The notes under the pieces are model-generated. The model was not told the DNA's origin, searched no databases, and was given only the letters and a program-made list of their open reading frames with translations. Below are positions 8,534 to 17,248 of a stretch of 64,000 bases of DNA, piece after piece. Source of the DNA: Methylobacterium sp. C25. Its GTDB lineage: Bacteria > Pseudomonadota > Alphaproteobacteria > Rhizobiales > Beijerinckiaceae. Each line of letters opens with the position of its first letter. The stretch's first letter is position 1. Where the stretch lies: positions 514,464 through 578,463 of the forward strand of contig NZ_JAAUVI010000001.1 in NCBI RefSeq assembly GCF_021352225.1, in the 5' to 3' direction. The position numbers were made by a program, and so were the translations under genes.

Positions 8534-8882
8534 CGTCGGCTTCGGCCCATGGCGGGGATGGCAGGTGAAAATCCCGCAAAACGGTTTCCAATTGCTGAAA
8601 GAATTCAGCGTCGCTTTCGTATTTACCGGGCGTTCACGACGAATCGTCTCGGCCGTGCGCCGGATATCGCCTCCCTCCCCCCTCGACGAGACCCGTTTCC
8701 CACGAGTAAGTTACTGAAATCGATCGGATTTTAGTCAACCTGCCCGCGGCGCGCTTCCCGGAACGTCGTGAACGATTCACCACGTTCCTTCACCGCATTC
8801 TCGTGCTGTCCGGCCAAGCTCGTCCCGGACAGCCCCGCATGAGCCCTGCCGGCTCTCCCGGGCGCGACGAGGACGACATGCG
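8534..8882. other. 349-bp divergent intergenic region with inverted repeats
   Basis: This separates the divergent CheZ-like and L,D-transpeptidase genes. No gene is seen. It contains AGTAA-G-TTACT (8705-8715), a 27-bp near-perfect palindrome at 8761-8787, and the stem CTGTCCGG/CCGGACAG (8806-8832) in the presumed leader of the transpeptidase gene. An AT-richer stretch around 8700-8735 probably holds a promoter. Confidence 0.6.
8761..8787. promoter_or_regulatory. 27-bp inverted repeat
   Basis: Arms GAACGTCGTGAA and TTCACCACGTTC pair over 12 positions with a single C-C mismatch, separated by CGA. It lies 95 bp before the L,D-transpeptidase start. A dimeric regulator site or a stable leader hairpin are both possible. 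Confidence 0.4.
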
Positions 8883-9671
8883 ATGCGTTTGACGGTGACT
8901 CTGTGCGCGGCCGGGATCGCCGCCATCCTCTCGGCGACGGCGGCGCAGGCCCAGTCGCGTTCCGGCCAGTACGGCGGCGGCTTCATCGAGTATCTGGTGA
9001 CGGGCGGCGAGACGATGCGCGCTCCGGCTGGCGGCCGCGCGTTGCGCGACGACGGCGTGCTGCCGCGGCACCCCGCAGCCTACGGCTATGGTGGGCCGGA
9101 TGCGATGCGCTATCCCGATGGCGATCCCTATTCGGGCAATAGCCCCGAGGCGTCGGCACCGCGTACGCGCCTCGCCGCCCTCCCCCCGCAGGCCGCTCCT
9201 CAGGAGGCCACGATCGGCCGCGCGATGGACCCGCGCTACGAGCGCCAGGTCGTCGAGTTTTCCGGCAGCCAGCGTCCAGGCTCGATCGTGATCGATACGA
9301 ACGCCAAATATCTCTATCTCGTGCAGGGCGGCGGCCGCGCCGTCCGCTACGGCATCGGCGTCGGCCGGCCCGGTTTCCTCTGGCACGGCACCAAGACGAT
9401 CAGCGCCAAGCGCGAATGGCCGGATTGGACGCCGCCCGCCGAGATGCTGCTGCGTCGTCCCGACCTGCCGCGTCACATGGCAGGCGGACCGGCCAACCCG
9501 CTCGGCGCCCGCGCCATGTATCTCGGCTCGTCGCTCTACCGCATCCACGGCACCAACGAGCCGCATACGATCGGCCAGGCGGTGTCTTCGGGCTGCATTC
9601 GGATGATGAACGAGGACGTCATCGATCTCTACGAGCGCACCCCCGTGGGAACGCGCGTCGAAGTGATCTGA
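8883..9671 (+). CDS. L,D-transpeptidase (YkuD domain)
   Basis: A 262-residue exported protein. Residues 1-23 are a signal peptide ending AAQAQS. A proline- and glycine-rich linker follows, then a YkuD domain from about residue 128 (RPGSIVIDTNAKYLYLVQ). The catalytic motif is complete: HGTNEPHTIG with the conserved histidine, then SSGCIRM with the nucleophilic cysteine. The enzyme forms 3-3 peptidoglycan cross-links or attaches outer-membrane proteins to peptidoglycan in the periplasm. A strong terminator follows 20 bp after the stop. An ATG 4 bp upstream (8879) is out of frame. Confidence 0.9.
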   Translation: MRLTVTLCAAGIAAILSATAAQAQSRSGQYGGGFIEYLVTGGETMRAPAGGRALRDDGVLPRHPAAYGYGGPDAMRYPDGDPYSGNSPEASAPRTRLAALPPQAAPQEATIGRAMDPRYERQVVEFSGSQRPGSIVIDTNAKYLYLVQGGGRAVRYGIGVGRPGFLWHGTKTISAKREWPDWTPPAEMLLRRPDLPRHMAGGPANPLGARAMYLGSSLYRIHGTNEPHTIGQAVSSGCIRMMNEDVIDLYERTPVGTRVEVI

Positions 9672-9690
9672 CGACCGGCTTTCCGAAAGA

Positions 9691-9731
9691 AAGCCCCGGC
9701 GCGGATCTCTCCACGCCGGGGCTTTTCTATT
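9691..9731 (+). terminator. Rho-independent terminator
   Basis: The stem AGCCCCGGCG/CGCCGGGGCT closes a 12-base loop and is followed by TTTCTATTC on the plus strand. It ends the L,D-transpeptidase transcript 20 bp after the stop. The convergent DUF2076 gene ends 29 bp further on and may use the same hairpin. Confidence 0.85.
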
Positions 9732-9759
9732 CTGTTTCGTGCGATACGGGCGACTGCGA

Positions 9760-10515
9760 TCAGACCCAGTCGTCGTCCCCACCGCCTCCGAAGTCGCCGC
9801 CCGAGTCACTGTCGAACGAGGCGTCGTCGAAGTTGCCGGAATCGCTGCCGCCGCCGAGCGCCGAGCCGAGATCCTGGTTGTCGCCGCCGCTACCGAAGAA
9901 GTTGTTCTCGGTGATGTTGTCGCCACCGCCGAGGCCCGCCGCCGCGGCGCTGCCGAGATGCGAGTGGCCGCCCGCGAAGGCGTTCGACAATGCGCTGCCG
10001 AGGAGCATGCCGCCGGCCGCGCCCGCGGCCATCGGAAGAGCCGTCGCGAGGAAGCCGCCGCCCCTTGCCGGGGCCTGCTGAGCCTGCCCACCCCAGGGAC
10101 CGCCCTGCTGCGGACCGCCATAGGCCGGCTGTCCGCCATAGCCGCCCTGCTGCGGATATCCCTGTTGAGGGTACCCCTGCTGCGGACCACCCTGGTTGCC
10201 CCAGGGCTGTCCGGCCGGACGCTGCTGCGGCTGCTGGTCCGGGCGCGCGCCACCGCCGAAGATGCTGGACAGGAAGCCGCCACCGCCCTGCGGCTGCTGC
10301 TGCGCCTGCTGCCTGGTCTGTTCGAGCTGCTGGTTCAGGCTCTTGATCGCCTCTTCCTGCACGTAGATCAGCTGAGCCATGGCGTAAGGCGCATAGGGCT
10401 GGCTGCGCAGCTTGTCGGCAATGAAGCGCTCGGCGTCGGCGTCGCGCGGCTGGTTCCCAGCCTGCTCCAACCGCTGGAAGATGCCGTTGATGATGTCGCG
10501 TTCTTCGCTGTTCAT
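9760..10515 (-). CDS. DUF2076 domain-containing protein
   Basis: A 251-residue protein starting MNSEERDIINGIFQRLEQAG, the typical opening of DUF2076, with a helical N-terminal domain to about residue 75. The middle is a low-complexity Q/P/G/Y region with repeated PQQGY units. A hydrophobic glycine/alanine stretch near residue 165 is followed by an acidic, Asp/Gly/Ser-rich C-terminus. The ATG at 10515 is supported by AGGAGGAC upstream; the longer frame has no sensible extension. Function is unknown; the family occurs in alpha- and beta-proteobacteria and looks like a periplasmic or surface-associated protein. Confidence 0.8.
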   Translation of the reverse strand: MNSEERDIINGIFQRLEQAGNQPRDADAERFIADKLRSQPYAPYAMAQLIYVQEEAIKSLNQQLEQTRQQAQQQPQGGGGFLSSIFGGGARPDQQPQQRPAGQPWGNQGGPQQGYPQQGYPQQGGYGGQPAYGGPQQGGPWGGQAQQAPARGGGFLATALPMAAGAAGGMLLGSALSNAFAGGHSHLGSAAAAGLGGGDNITENNFFGSGGDNQDLGSALGGGSDSGNFDDASFDSDSGGDFGGGGDDDWV

Positions 10516-10682
10516 AGGCCGTCCTCCTGAGGGCGGGCGGCAGCAAGGCCACCGCATGACGCCTCAGAGATGGGGGGCTGCGACAGCTTTGTCAGGGGTC
10601 TCCGCAAACTTTGGCCTGCGCTCAGGGGCCGCGGGATGAAAATCGCCGGTGGCCGCCGCGGTTGGCATAGGCCCGAAACGGC

Positions 10683-10710
10683 GGAAGCCCGGCCGTGAGG
10701 CCGGGCTTCC
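10683..10710 (-). terminator. Perfect 12-bp stem, terminator of the barrel gene
   Basis: GGAAGCCCGGCC and GGCCGGGCTTCC pair perfectly around a 4-base loop. It lies 67 bp downstream of the outer-membrane barrel stop on the minus strand. The following bases are not a strong T-run (CGCCGTTTC), so termination efficiency is uncertain. Confidence 0.6.
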
Positions 10711-10776
10711 TGAGCGATACCGAAGCGGCAGAGCTTGATCGGGCACGACCGCGAGGATCGCCCCCCAAGTTCGGTC

Positions 10777-11652
10777 TTAGTACGAGCCGAACTTGTAGTT
10801 GATGCCGGCGCGGACGACAGCGAACTCGGTGTCGCGGACACGCGAGCCGCCGGAGGCGACGACGACGCCCGGGCTGGAGGTGGTGACGAGCGCACCAGCG
10901 TTGTTGACGGCGAAGGCGCCGGCGCTGGCGTTGCTGTTGCGATCGAGGTTCACGTACAGACCTTCGACCTTGAGGGTCACGGCCGACGAGCGGAAGAAGT
11001 TCAGGAACGAGTCGGTCGGGAGAGCGTACTCGATACCACCGCCTGCGACCCAACCGGTCTGGAAGTCGTTCGAGGACACGCCCGTGCCGAACTGGCTGCC
11101 GCCGCCGCTGCCGTAAGCGAAACCGCCGGTGCCGTACACCAGGGTGCGGTCGAAGGCGTAGCCGAGGCGGCCGCGAACGGTGCCGAAGTAGTCGAGGCCC
11201 GAGAGGCCGTTCGGGTTGAACACGGCCTGCGCAGCGAGCGGGCCGGTCGAGACGAAGCGGTTCCGCTCACGACCGAAATCGGCGTACTGGGCGTCAGCCT
11301 CAACACCGATCACGAAGCCCGAGCCCGGGGTGAACTGGTAGTTGTAGCCGATCTGACCACCGCCGACGAAACCGTCGTTGCTGCGGTTGCCCGGGAAAGC
11401 GATCGCGGCGGTCGTGCCCGGCAGGACCAGCGTGCTGGCGCCGTTGACGCCGAGGACGGTCGGGCCGTTGTTGTCAGACGTGCCGAAGCCGTAACCGGCG
11501 TTGAAACCGGCGTAGAAGCCCGTCCAGGTGAAGACCGGAACCGGCGTGAAGACCGGCGGGGGCGCAGCGCGGCGCGGCAGGTCGGCAGCGAAGGCCGAGC
11601 CAGCGAGAGCGATAGCAGCGAAGGCCGTCGTGGCCCGGAGGAAAGATTTCAT
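10777..11652 (-). CDS. Outer-membrane beta-barrel protein (Omp25/Omp31 type)
   Basis: A 291-residue protein. The ATG at 11652 gives the signal peptide MKSFLRATTAFAAIALAGSAFA, then DLPRRAAPPPVFTPVPVFTWTGFYAGFNAGYG, the classical start of rhizobial/brucella outer membrane immunogenic proteins. Alternating aromatic strands such as VRGRLGYAFDRTLVYGTGGFAYG and the C-terminal VRAGINYKFGSY, ending in an aromatic residue, fit an eight-stranded barrel inserted by the BAM machinery. It is probably an abundant structural surface protein. A longer reading frame to 11814 would add a region without a signal peptide and is rejected. Confidence 0.88.
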   Translation of the reverse strand: MKSFLRATTAFAAIALAGSAFAADLPRRAAPPPVFTPVPVFTWTGFYAGFNAGYGFGTSDNNGPTVLGVNGASTLVLPGTTAAIAFPGNRSNDGFVGGGQIGYNYQFTPGSGFVIGVEADAQYADFGRERNRFVSTGPLAAQAVFNPNGLSGLDYFGTVRGRLGYAFDRTLVYGTGGFAYGSGGGSQFGTGVSSNDFQTGWVAGGGIEYALPTDSFLNFFRSSAVTLKVEGLYVNLDRNSNASAGAFAVNNAGALVTTSSPGVVVASGGSRVRDTEFAVVRAGINYKFGSY

Positions 11653-11991
11653 CGTACTGGTCCCTTTTACTCTGCACCGATCCACCCTGAGGGCCGGTCC
11701 GGCGCGGTTCCCCGTATCTATTCCAGCAACCGAGGGGATGCTGTTGCGCTGCAACCACGCCAGCCGTCCCGAAGGCGGCCCCTTTGTGGCAGTGGTTGCC
11801 GATCCCTTGGTCACTTGAGGCTAAAACGCCACCAAACGGTCAAGGTTGCCTTACCGCCGAGCTTTTTTCCCCTGTTTTGTTGGACAAGTTGTCGCAGGGG
11901 TGGAACCCGTACGGCCAAGTTCCGAGAGCGTGATACCAAGCTGGTAGGAGCCTGCGATGTGCGGTGCCGCACCCGAATTCCGGCTCCGAGA
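11653..11991. other. 339-bp intergenic region upstream of barrel gene
   Basis: No gene is seen. On the minus strand it must hold the promoter and leader of the outer-membrane barrel gene; a T/A-rich stretch at 11865-11885 and TTGACC near 11845 are the only promoter-like features. The right end is the 3' flank of pgeF. Confidence 0.5.
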
Positions 11992-12804
11992 TCACGGGGT
12001 CAGGGCGATTGCCGAGATCAGCCGGCCATAATCGGCCTCGCCGCGATGGGTCGTGCGCCGGTAGCTGTAGAAGCGCTCGTCGTCGGCATAGGTGCATGCA
12101 CCGAGGATGACGGCCTCGCCGACACCAGCTTCCTCCAAGCGATTCAGAATGAAGCCCGGCAGATCGAACTGCGCGTGCCCGGGCCGCTCGCCCTCGGCGA
12201 AGAAACGCTCGGAGCCCGGCGCCTCCGCGCGGAAGCGCTCGACGAAGTCTTGTCCGACCTCATAGGCGGGCTGCGAGATGGTCGGCCCGAGCACGGCGAC
12301 GATCCGGCTCCGATCCGCACCGAGTTCCTCCATGGCGGCGACCGTGTTTGCGATCACGCCAGTCAGCGCGCCTTTCCAGCCGGCATGAGCCGCGCCGACG
12401 ACGCGGCCCTCGGGATCGGCGAACAGGATCGGCCCGCAATCGGCCGTGGCGATGCCCAGCGCGAGCCCCGGAACCCGCGTGACCATTGCGTCGGCCTGCG
12501 GACGTTCGTCGAGCGGGAACGGCGCCTCGACGGTCACCACCCGGTTCGAATGCACCTGATAGAGACTGACCAGGGCATCCTTCGGCAGGGCGAGCTGGGC
12601 GCACATCCGCCCCCGGTTCTCGGCGACGCAGGCTGCCTCGTCGCGGGAACCGATGCCGCCATTGAGCGAGGCGTAAAGCCCCTCCGAGACGCCGCCCTGA
12701 CGGGTGAAGAAAGCGTGCCGCACATAAGAGTGCGAAGAGAGTTCGGGCGCTTCGATGAACATGGCGGGTCCGGGGCGATCGATCGTTGCGAGGGCCGTGG
12801 TCAC
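11992..12804 (-). CDS. pgeF: Purine nucleoside phosphorylase / peptidoglycan editing factor PgeF (laccase domain)
   Basis: A 270-residue YfiH/DUF152 protein. Family metal-ligand motifs are visible: QVHSNRVV, TADCGPILFADPEG and GAAHAGWKGALTGVI, giving the His-Cys-His site. Family members act as multi-substrate purine nucleoside phosphorylases and in E. coli keep L-Ala-L-Ser out of peptidoglycan precursors. The GTG start at 12804 overlaps the MidA-type stop by 4 bp (GTGA). It is the third gene of the conserved alphaproteobacterial string lgt-MidA-pgeF. Confidence 0.9.
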   Translation of the reverse strand: MTTALATIDRPGPAMFIEAPELSSHSYVRHAFFTRQGGVSEGLYASLNGGIGSRDEAACVAENRGRMCAQLALPKDALVSLYQVHSNRVVTVEAPFPLDERPQADAMVTRVPGLALGIATADCGPILFADPEGRVVGAAHAGWKGALTGVIANTVAAMEELGADRSRIVAVLGPTISQPAYEVGQDFVERFRAEAPGSERFFAEGERPGHAQFDLPGFILNRLEEAGVGEAVILGACTYADDERFYSYRRTTHRGEADYGRLISAIALTP

Positions 12805-13898
12805 GCCGATGCCGGAAAGCCGGGCAGCGCGTCGAGCGAGGAATGGCTGATGCAGAGCACCTTGAACAGGGAGCCCATGCCGCGCCGCGCCGGGTCGGTC
12901 AGCCGCGCATGGGCCGCTTCGATCGCCTCGGCCTGAGCCGGCGTCGCGCGCTGCTTCAGCCGGTCGGCGCGCAGGCGCAGGCCGAGGGCGCCCAGAAAAT
13001 CGCGCTGGCCGACGGGACCGTGGATGCGCGCACCTTCGGCGGAAGCGGCGGAAGCGAGTGCGGCGAAATCGACATGGGTTGTGAGGTCGGCCTCGCCAGG
13101 CGCCTCCAGCGGATCGACGAAACGATGGCTGGCGAGCGCCTGCAACGTGTCGCCGAAGCCTGGGCGGACATGGCCGTAATCGATCGCGAGCAAAGCGCCA
13201 CCCTGGCGGACGAACCGTCCAGCGAGTGTGCGCGCGGTTGCGAGCGCCGCACTCGGCACGGTCAACACGACACCGACGGGTGCATCACGAGTGATCGTCC
13301 TATCCGGCTCGGGGGACAGGCCGCGCACCAGACGCGTTCCATCGGCCGAGAGGCCGACCAGCCGCTCGCACCATCCGGTCTCCCGCCGCTCGAACTGCCT
13401 GACGGGCAGTGCATCGAAGAACTCGTTGGCGACGAAGATCGCAGGACCGTCGGGAAGGGTGTCGATGGCCTCGTGCCAGTGCGGCGAGACCCCGGAGAGA
13501 CGATCCTCCTGGAGTGCGCGCAGAACCGGGCTGGTCTCGACGAGGTGGAGATCGATCGCGGCACCGGGTGCGGCAGAGCGCAGGGCCCGCACGGCATCCA
13601 CCATCAGCGTTCCGCGGCCCGGACCCAGCTCGACGAGATCCAGCCTCTCGGGTGATCCCATCGCGGCGCGGGTTGCGGCGATCCAAACACCGATCAGCTC
13701 GCCGAACATCTGGCTGATCTCAGGCGCGGTGATGAAGTCGCCGCCGCGTCCGAGGGGATCGCGCGTCCGGTAATAGCCGTGGACCGGGTGGCCGAGGCAA
13801 AGGGCCATGTACCGGTCGAGGCCGATCGGGCCGTTCTCACGGATCTCGGCCGCGATCTCCGCGAAGAGCGGCGTCGGCTCTGGGCTGGTAGTGGTCAG
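12801..13898 (-). CDS. SAM-dependent methyltransferase, MidA/NDUFAF7 family
   Basis: About 365 residues. The sequence DRYMALCLGHPVHGYY, GGDFITAPEISQMFGELIG and LVELGPGRGTLMVDAVR match the DUF185 family, whose mitochondrial member NDUFAF7 dimethylates an arginine of complex I subunit NDUFS2. The equivalent bacterial target is likely NuoD or another protein. The start is unusual: homology begins right at a CTG (13898) that overlaps the lgt stop, with GGCGGGAC upstream. The next in-frame upstream start is GTG at 14006, deep in lgt and coding an unrelated basic peptide. Both ends overlap neighbours, so the three genes are translationally coupled. Confidence 0.85.
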   Translation of the reverse strand: MTTTSPEPTPLFAEIAAEIRENGPIGLDRYMALCLGHPVHGYYRTRDPLGRGGDFITAPEISQMFGELIGVWIAATRAAMGSPERLDLVELGPGRGTLMVDAVRALRSAAPGAAIDLHLVETSPVLRALQEDRLSGVSPHWHEAIDTLPDGPAIFVANEFFDALPVRQFERRETGWCERLVGLSADGTRLVRGLSPEPDRTITRDAPVGVVLTVPSAALATARTLAGRFVRQGGALLAIDYGHVRPGFGDTLQALASHRFVDPLEAPGEADLTTHVDFAALASAASAEGARIHGPVGQRDFLGALGLRLRADRLKQRATPAQAEAIEAAHARLTDPARRGMGSLFKVLCISHSSLDALPGFPASA

Positions 13899-14788
13899 AT
13901 CTGTCCCGCCTCGGCCTGAACCTCGACCTCGGGATGACGCGGCCGGGTGACGCCGCGTGCAGCGAGCACGATGTACATGATCCCCACGATGGCCATGGGC
14001 ACGCACAGGAGCATGCCCATGGTGATGCCTCCACCGAGCGCGCCGACCTCGCGTCCGAACAGGAAGCCGAGTTGCGGATCGGGTTCGCGGAAGAACTCAC
14101 AGAAGGTCCTAGTGATGGCGTAGCCGAGGACGAAGATGCCGCCTAGGAGCCCTGGCTTGCGGAAGCCGAACCGGCGCACGCTGATCGCCATGACGATGAA
14201 GAGCAGGAGCCCTTCCGCCGTCGCCTCGAAGAGCTGGCTCGGATAGCGCGGAACATCCCCCCCGGTGGGAAAGACGATGGCGTAGGGAAAGTCGGGTGCC
14301 GCCCGGCCCCAGAGCTCCCCGTTCACGAAATTGGCGATGCGTCCGAAGAACAGCCCGATCGGCACCACCACGGAGGCGAGATCCAGCATGGTGTAGCCGT
14401 TGAGCCCGCGCCGATGCGCGAACAGCAGGAGAGCGAAGATCGAGCCGAGGAACCCGCCGTGGAACGACATGCCGCCGTTGCGAATCGCGAGGATCTCGGC
14501 CGGGTCGTCCATGTACATCGGCAGGTTATAGAAGAGCACGTAGCCGATGCGGCCGCCGAGCACGACGCCGAGCGCCACCCAGACGATCAGGTCGTCGACG
14601 TCGCTGAGCTTCGGCCGCTTGACCACACCCCAAAGCGAGTCGGACGCCACCAACTGGCGCGCGTAGAACCAGCCGCCGACGAGTCCGGCGATGTAGGCCA
14701 GCGCGTACCACTTCACGATCGGCACGCCGCTGATCGAGATCGCGACGGGATCGATGGCCGGGAACGGGATGGCGAAGAGGGGTGGCAT
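13895..14788 (-). CDS. lgt: Prolipoprotein diacylglyceryl transferase
   Basis: A 297-residue inner-membrane enzyme with seven predicted helices that moves diacylglycerol from phosphatidylglycerol to the lipobox cysteine of prolipoproteins. The motifs GGRIGYVLFYNL, HGGFLGSI and GRIANFVNGELWGR (the Lgt signature with its essential arginine) are all present. Its product is later N-acylated by Lnt, encoded about 7 kb away. First gene of the lgt-MidA-pgeF operon. Confidence 0.95.
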   Translation of the reverse strand: MPPLFAIPFPAIDPVAISISGVPIVKWYALAYIAGLVGGWFYARQLVASDSLWGVVKRPKLSDVDDLIVWVALGVVLGGRIGYVLFYNLPMYMDDPAEILAIRNGGMSFHGGFLGSIFALLLFAHRRGLNGYTMLDLASVVVPIGLFFGRIANFVNGELWGRAAPDFPYAIVFPTGGDVPRYPSQLFEATAEGLLLFIVMAISVRRFGFRKPGLLGGIFVLGYAITRTFCEFFREPDPQLGFLFGREVGALGGGITMGMLLCVPMAIVGIMYIVLAARGVTRPRHPEVEVQAEAGQI

Positions 14789-14942
14789 CGGCTGAGGTCC
14801 CGGAGCGTCGGGCTATGCGATCGGTCGCGCTGGCCTTGCACCCGCGCCCGCGGAACCGTCAAGCGCGGCGGCCCGTGCTTGCCTCGATGCCTGTAGCGCG
14901 GGAAAGCTCCAGCTTTACGACGAAGCGACGAGGGCAGTCGGC

Positions 14943-15620
14943 TTGTTGAGCAACGTGGAGATGGTGGCGCGTCTGGTCCTGGCGGGCGCGCTCGGCAGCG
15001 TGATCGGCTTCGAGCGCGAGCGCTTGCTCTGGGCAGCAGGCCTGCGCACGCACATGCTGGTCTGTGTCGGCGCCTGCCTGATCATGATCGTCTCCGCCTT
15101 CGGCTTCGCCGACGTGATGGGCGCCGACAAGATCGTGCTCGATCCCTCCCGCGTCGCGGCCCAGGTCGTCTCGGGCATCGGGTTTCTCGGCGCAGGAACC
15201 ATTCTCTTACGCGGCGAGGTGGTGAAGGGACTCACCACGGCAGCGAGCCTCTGGGCCGTTGCGGCGATCGGCCTCGCCATCGGCGGCGGCCTCTACGTGG
15301 CGGGGATCGCGACCACCGTCATCGTGATCGGCATCCTCGCCGGCGTGAAGCCGATCGAGGAGAAATGGCGGGGGCACATGCAGACACGTGGGCTGCAACT
15401 GACCGTGCGGAGCGGGACAATGTCGATCGACACGCTGCACGTGGTCGCCGGCGCCCGCGCCTCCCGCGTGCGTCAGTTCGTGGTCAGGCCAGGCGCGGAC
15501 CCGGACCACGAGGAGGTCACGGTGTCATTCGTCCGGCTGTCGCAGACGAGCGTCGACGCGATCGCCGCGAAGCTGCGCAAGAACGAAAACGTGATCAGCG
15601 TCGCGTCCTCGGACGACTAG
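14943..15620 (+). CDS. MgtC/SapB family membrane protein
   Basis: A 225-residue protein. The N-terminal 140 residues carry four to five helices with GALGSVIGFERERLLWAAGLRTHMLV, GIGFLGAGTILL and KGLTTAASLW, the MgtC signature. A soluble C-terminal domain of about 80 residues follows, resembling an ACT-like fold. MgtC proteins help cells tolerate low Mg2+ or acid, partly by controlling the F-ATPase, although the mechanism varies. The start is TTG (14943), with GAGGG upstream, or ATG at 14961. It is divergent from lgt and convergent with ilvA. Confidence 0.88.
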   Translation: MLSNVEMVARLVLAGALGSVIGFERERLLWAAGLRTHMLVCVGACLIMIVSAFGFADVMGADKIVLDPSRVAAQVVSGIGFLGAGTILLRGEVVKGLTTAASLWAVAAIGLAIGGGLYVAGIATTVIVIGILAGVKPIEEKWRGHMQTRGLQLTVRSGTMSIDTLHVVAGARASRVRQFVVRPGADPDHEEVTVSFVRLSQTSVDAIAAKLRKNENVISVASSDD

Positions 15621-15631
15621 CGGCGAGCCGT

Positions 15632-17152
15632 TCAGACCGAGGCGTCGTCCAGGAACAGCCGGTAGGCCGGGTTGTCGGTCTCGTCGACATAGGGATAGGC
15701 GAGCGCGTCCAGCGCCGCGTCGAAGCGGGCACGCTCGGCCGGCGGCACGTCGATCCCAGCGAGCACACGGCCGTAATCGGCGCCGTGGTTGCGGTAGTGG
15801 AACAGCGTGATGTTGAACCCGTCGCCGAGCGCCTCGAGGAACTTCATCAGAGCCCCCGGCCGCTCCGGAAACTGGAAACGGTAGAGCCGCTCGTCGGGCA
15901 GCCCCTGAGCGCGCCCGCCGACCATGTAGCGCACATGGACCTTGGCCATTTCGTTGTCGCTCATGTCGAGCACGCGATAGCCCTCGGCGGTCAGGGAGGC
16001 GATCAGCTCGCGCTTCTCCGGCCGGCCGCCGGGCAGGTTGATGCCGACGAAGATCTGCGCCTGTGCATCACGGGCGTAGCGATAGTTGAACTCGGTGATG
16101 GCGCGCGGCCCGAGCGCGGCGATGAAGGCGCGGTACGAGCCCGGCCGCTCGGGGATGGTGACGCCGATCAGGACCTCACGCTCCTCGCCGATCTCGGCGC
16201 GCTCCGCGATGTGGCGCAGGCGGTCGAAATTGAGGTTGGCACCCGAGGAGATCGCGACGAGCGTTCCGCCGCCGCCGTTCTCGGCCGCCCAGGCCTTGGC
16301 GCCGGCGAGACTGAGCGCGCCCGAGGGCTCGGAGACGGCACGGGTGTCGTCGAAGATGTCCTTCACCGCCGCGCACATGGCGTCGGTATCCACCGTGACG
16401 ATCCCGTCGAGATGCTCGCGGCAGAGCCGAAAGGTCTCCTCGCCGACCTGGCGCACCGCGGTGCCGTCGGCGAAGAGGCCGACGCTCGGCAGCGTGACGA
16501 GGCCGCCCGCATCGAATGCCGCCTTCATGCTCGCGGCATCATCCGGCTCGACGCCGATCACCTTGGTCTCGGGCCGCAGGTACTTCACGAAGGTGGCGAT
16601 GCCGGCCGCGAGGCCGCCGCCGCCGATCGGCACGAAGATCGCCTCGATCGGCCCCGAATGCTGGTGCAGGATCTCCATGCCGATGGTGCCCTGGCCGGCG
16701 ATCACGTCGGGATCGTCGAAGGGGTGCAGGAAGACCAGGCCCTGCTCGGACTCGAGCCGGCGGGCTTCGCCGAGCGCCTCGTCGAAGTTGTCGCCGAACA
16801 GCACGACCTCGGCACCCCGCGCGCGGCAGGCATCGACCTTGATGGCCGGCGTCGTGCCCGGCATCACGATCACCGCGCGCACCCCGAGTTGCGCCGCGCC
16901 GAGCGCCACGCCCTGCGCATGGTTGCCCGCCGAGGCGCAGATAACACCGCGCGAGAGCTGTTCGGGCGGCAGTTGCGACATCTTGTTGAAGGCGCCACGC
17001 AGCTTGAACGAGAAGACCGGCTGCAGATCCTCGCGCTTGAGCATGACGGGACGGCCGAGGCGCGCCGACAGGCGCGGCATCGGATCGAGCGGGCTCTCCT
17101 TGGCAACGTCGTAGACGCGGGCGGAGAGGATCTTCTTGATGTAGTCGGTCAC
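15632..17152 (-). CDS. ilvA: Threonine ammonia-lyase, biosynthetic (threonine deaminase)
   Basis: A 506-residue PLP enzyme converting threonine to 2-oxobutanoate, the first step of isoleucine synthesis. K50 in VFSFKLRGAFN is the PLP Schiff-base lysine, SAGNHAQG binds substrate, and PIGGGGLAAG holds the PLP phosphate. Residues from about 325 form two ACT-like regulatory domains (EVLIGVTIPERPGSY and YRFQFPERPGALMKF), so it is the long, isoleucine-inhibited form and not the short catabolic type. Short convergent gap (11 bp) to the MgtC gene. Confidence 0.95.
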   Translation of the reverse strand: MTDYIKKILSARVYDVAKESPLDPMPRLSARLGRPVMLKREDLQPVFSFKLRGAFNKMSQLPPEQLSRGVICASAGNHAQGVALGAAQLGVRAVIVMPGTTPAIKVDACRARGAEVVLFGDNFDEALGEARRLESEQGLVFLHPFDDPDVIAGQGTIGMEILHQHSGPIEAIFVPIGGGGLAAGIATFVKYLRPETKVIGVEPDDAASMKAAFDAGGLVTLPSVGLFADGTAVRQVGEETFRLCREHLDGIVTVDTDAMCAAVKDIFDDTRAVSEPSGALSLAGAKAWAAENGGGGTLVAISSGANLNFDRLRHIAERAEIGEEREVLIGVTIPERPGSYRAFIAALGPRAITEFNYRYARDAQAQIFVGINLPGGRPEKRELIASLTAEGYRVLDMSDNEMAKVHVRYMVGGRAQGLPDERLYRFQFPERPGALMKFLEALGDGFNITLFHYRNHGADYGRVLAGIDVPPAERARFDAALDALAYPYVDETDNPAYRLFLDDASV

Positions 17153-17248
17153 GGCAGGGGAACTTCGCGACGGGGCGGGAGGACTCCGGAGAGCCCGATC
17201 TAGTCCCTCCGGCCGCCGGACGCGAGCACCCTGGCGCAGGTCTGCCCT

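Noticed and set aside
10735..12936. 733-codon open frame on the plus strand
   Set aside because: It is antisense to the barrel and pgeF genes, has no domain signature and the arginine/glutamate-rich composition typical of the antisense of high-GC genes.
15365..17203. 612-codon open frame on the plus strand
   Set aside because: Antisense of ilvA and overlapping the MgtC gene; no recognisable motifs.
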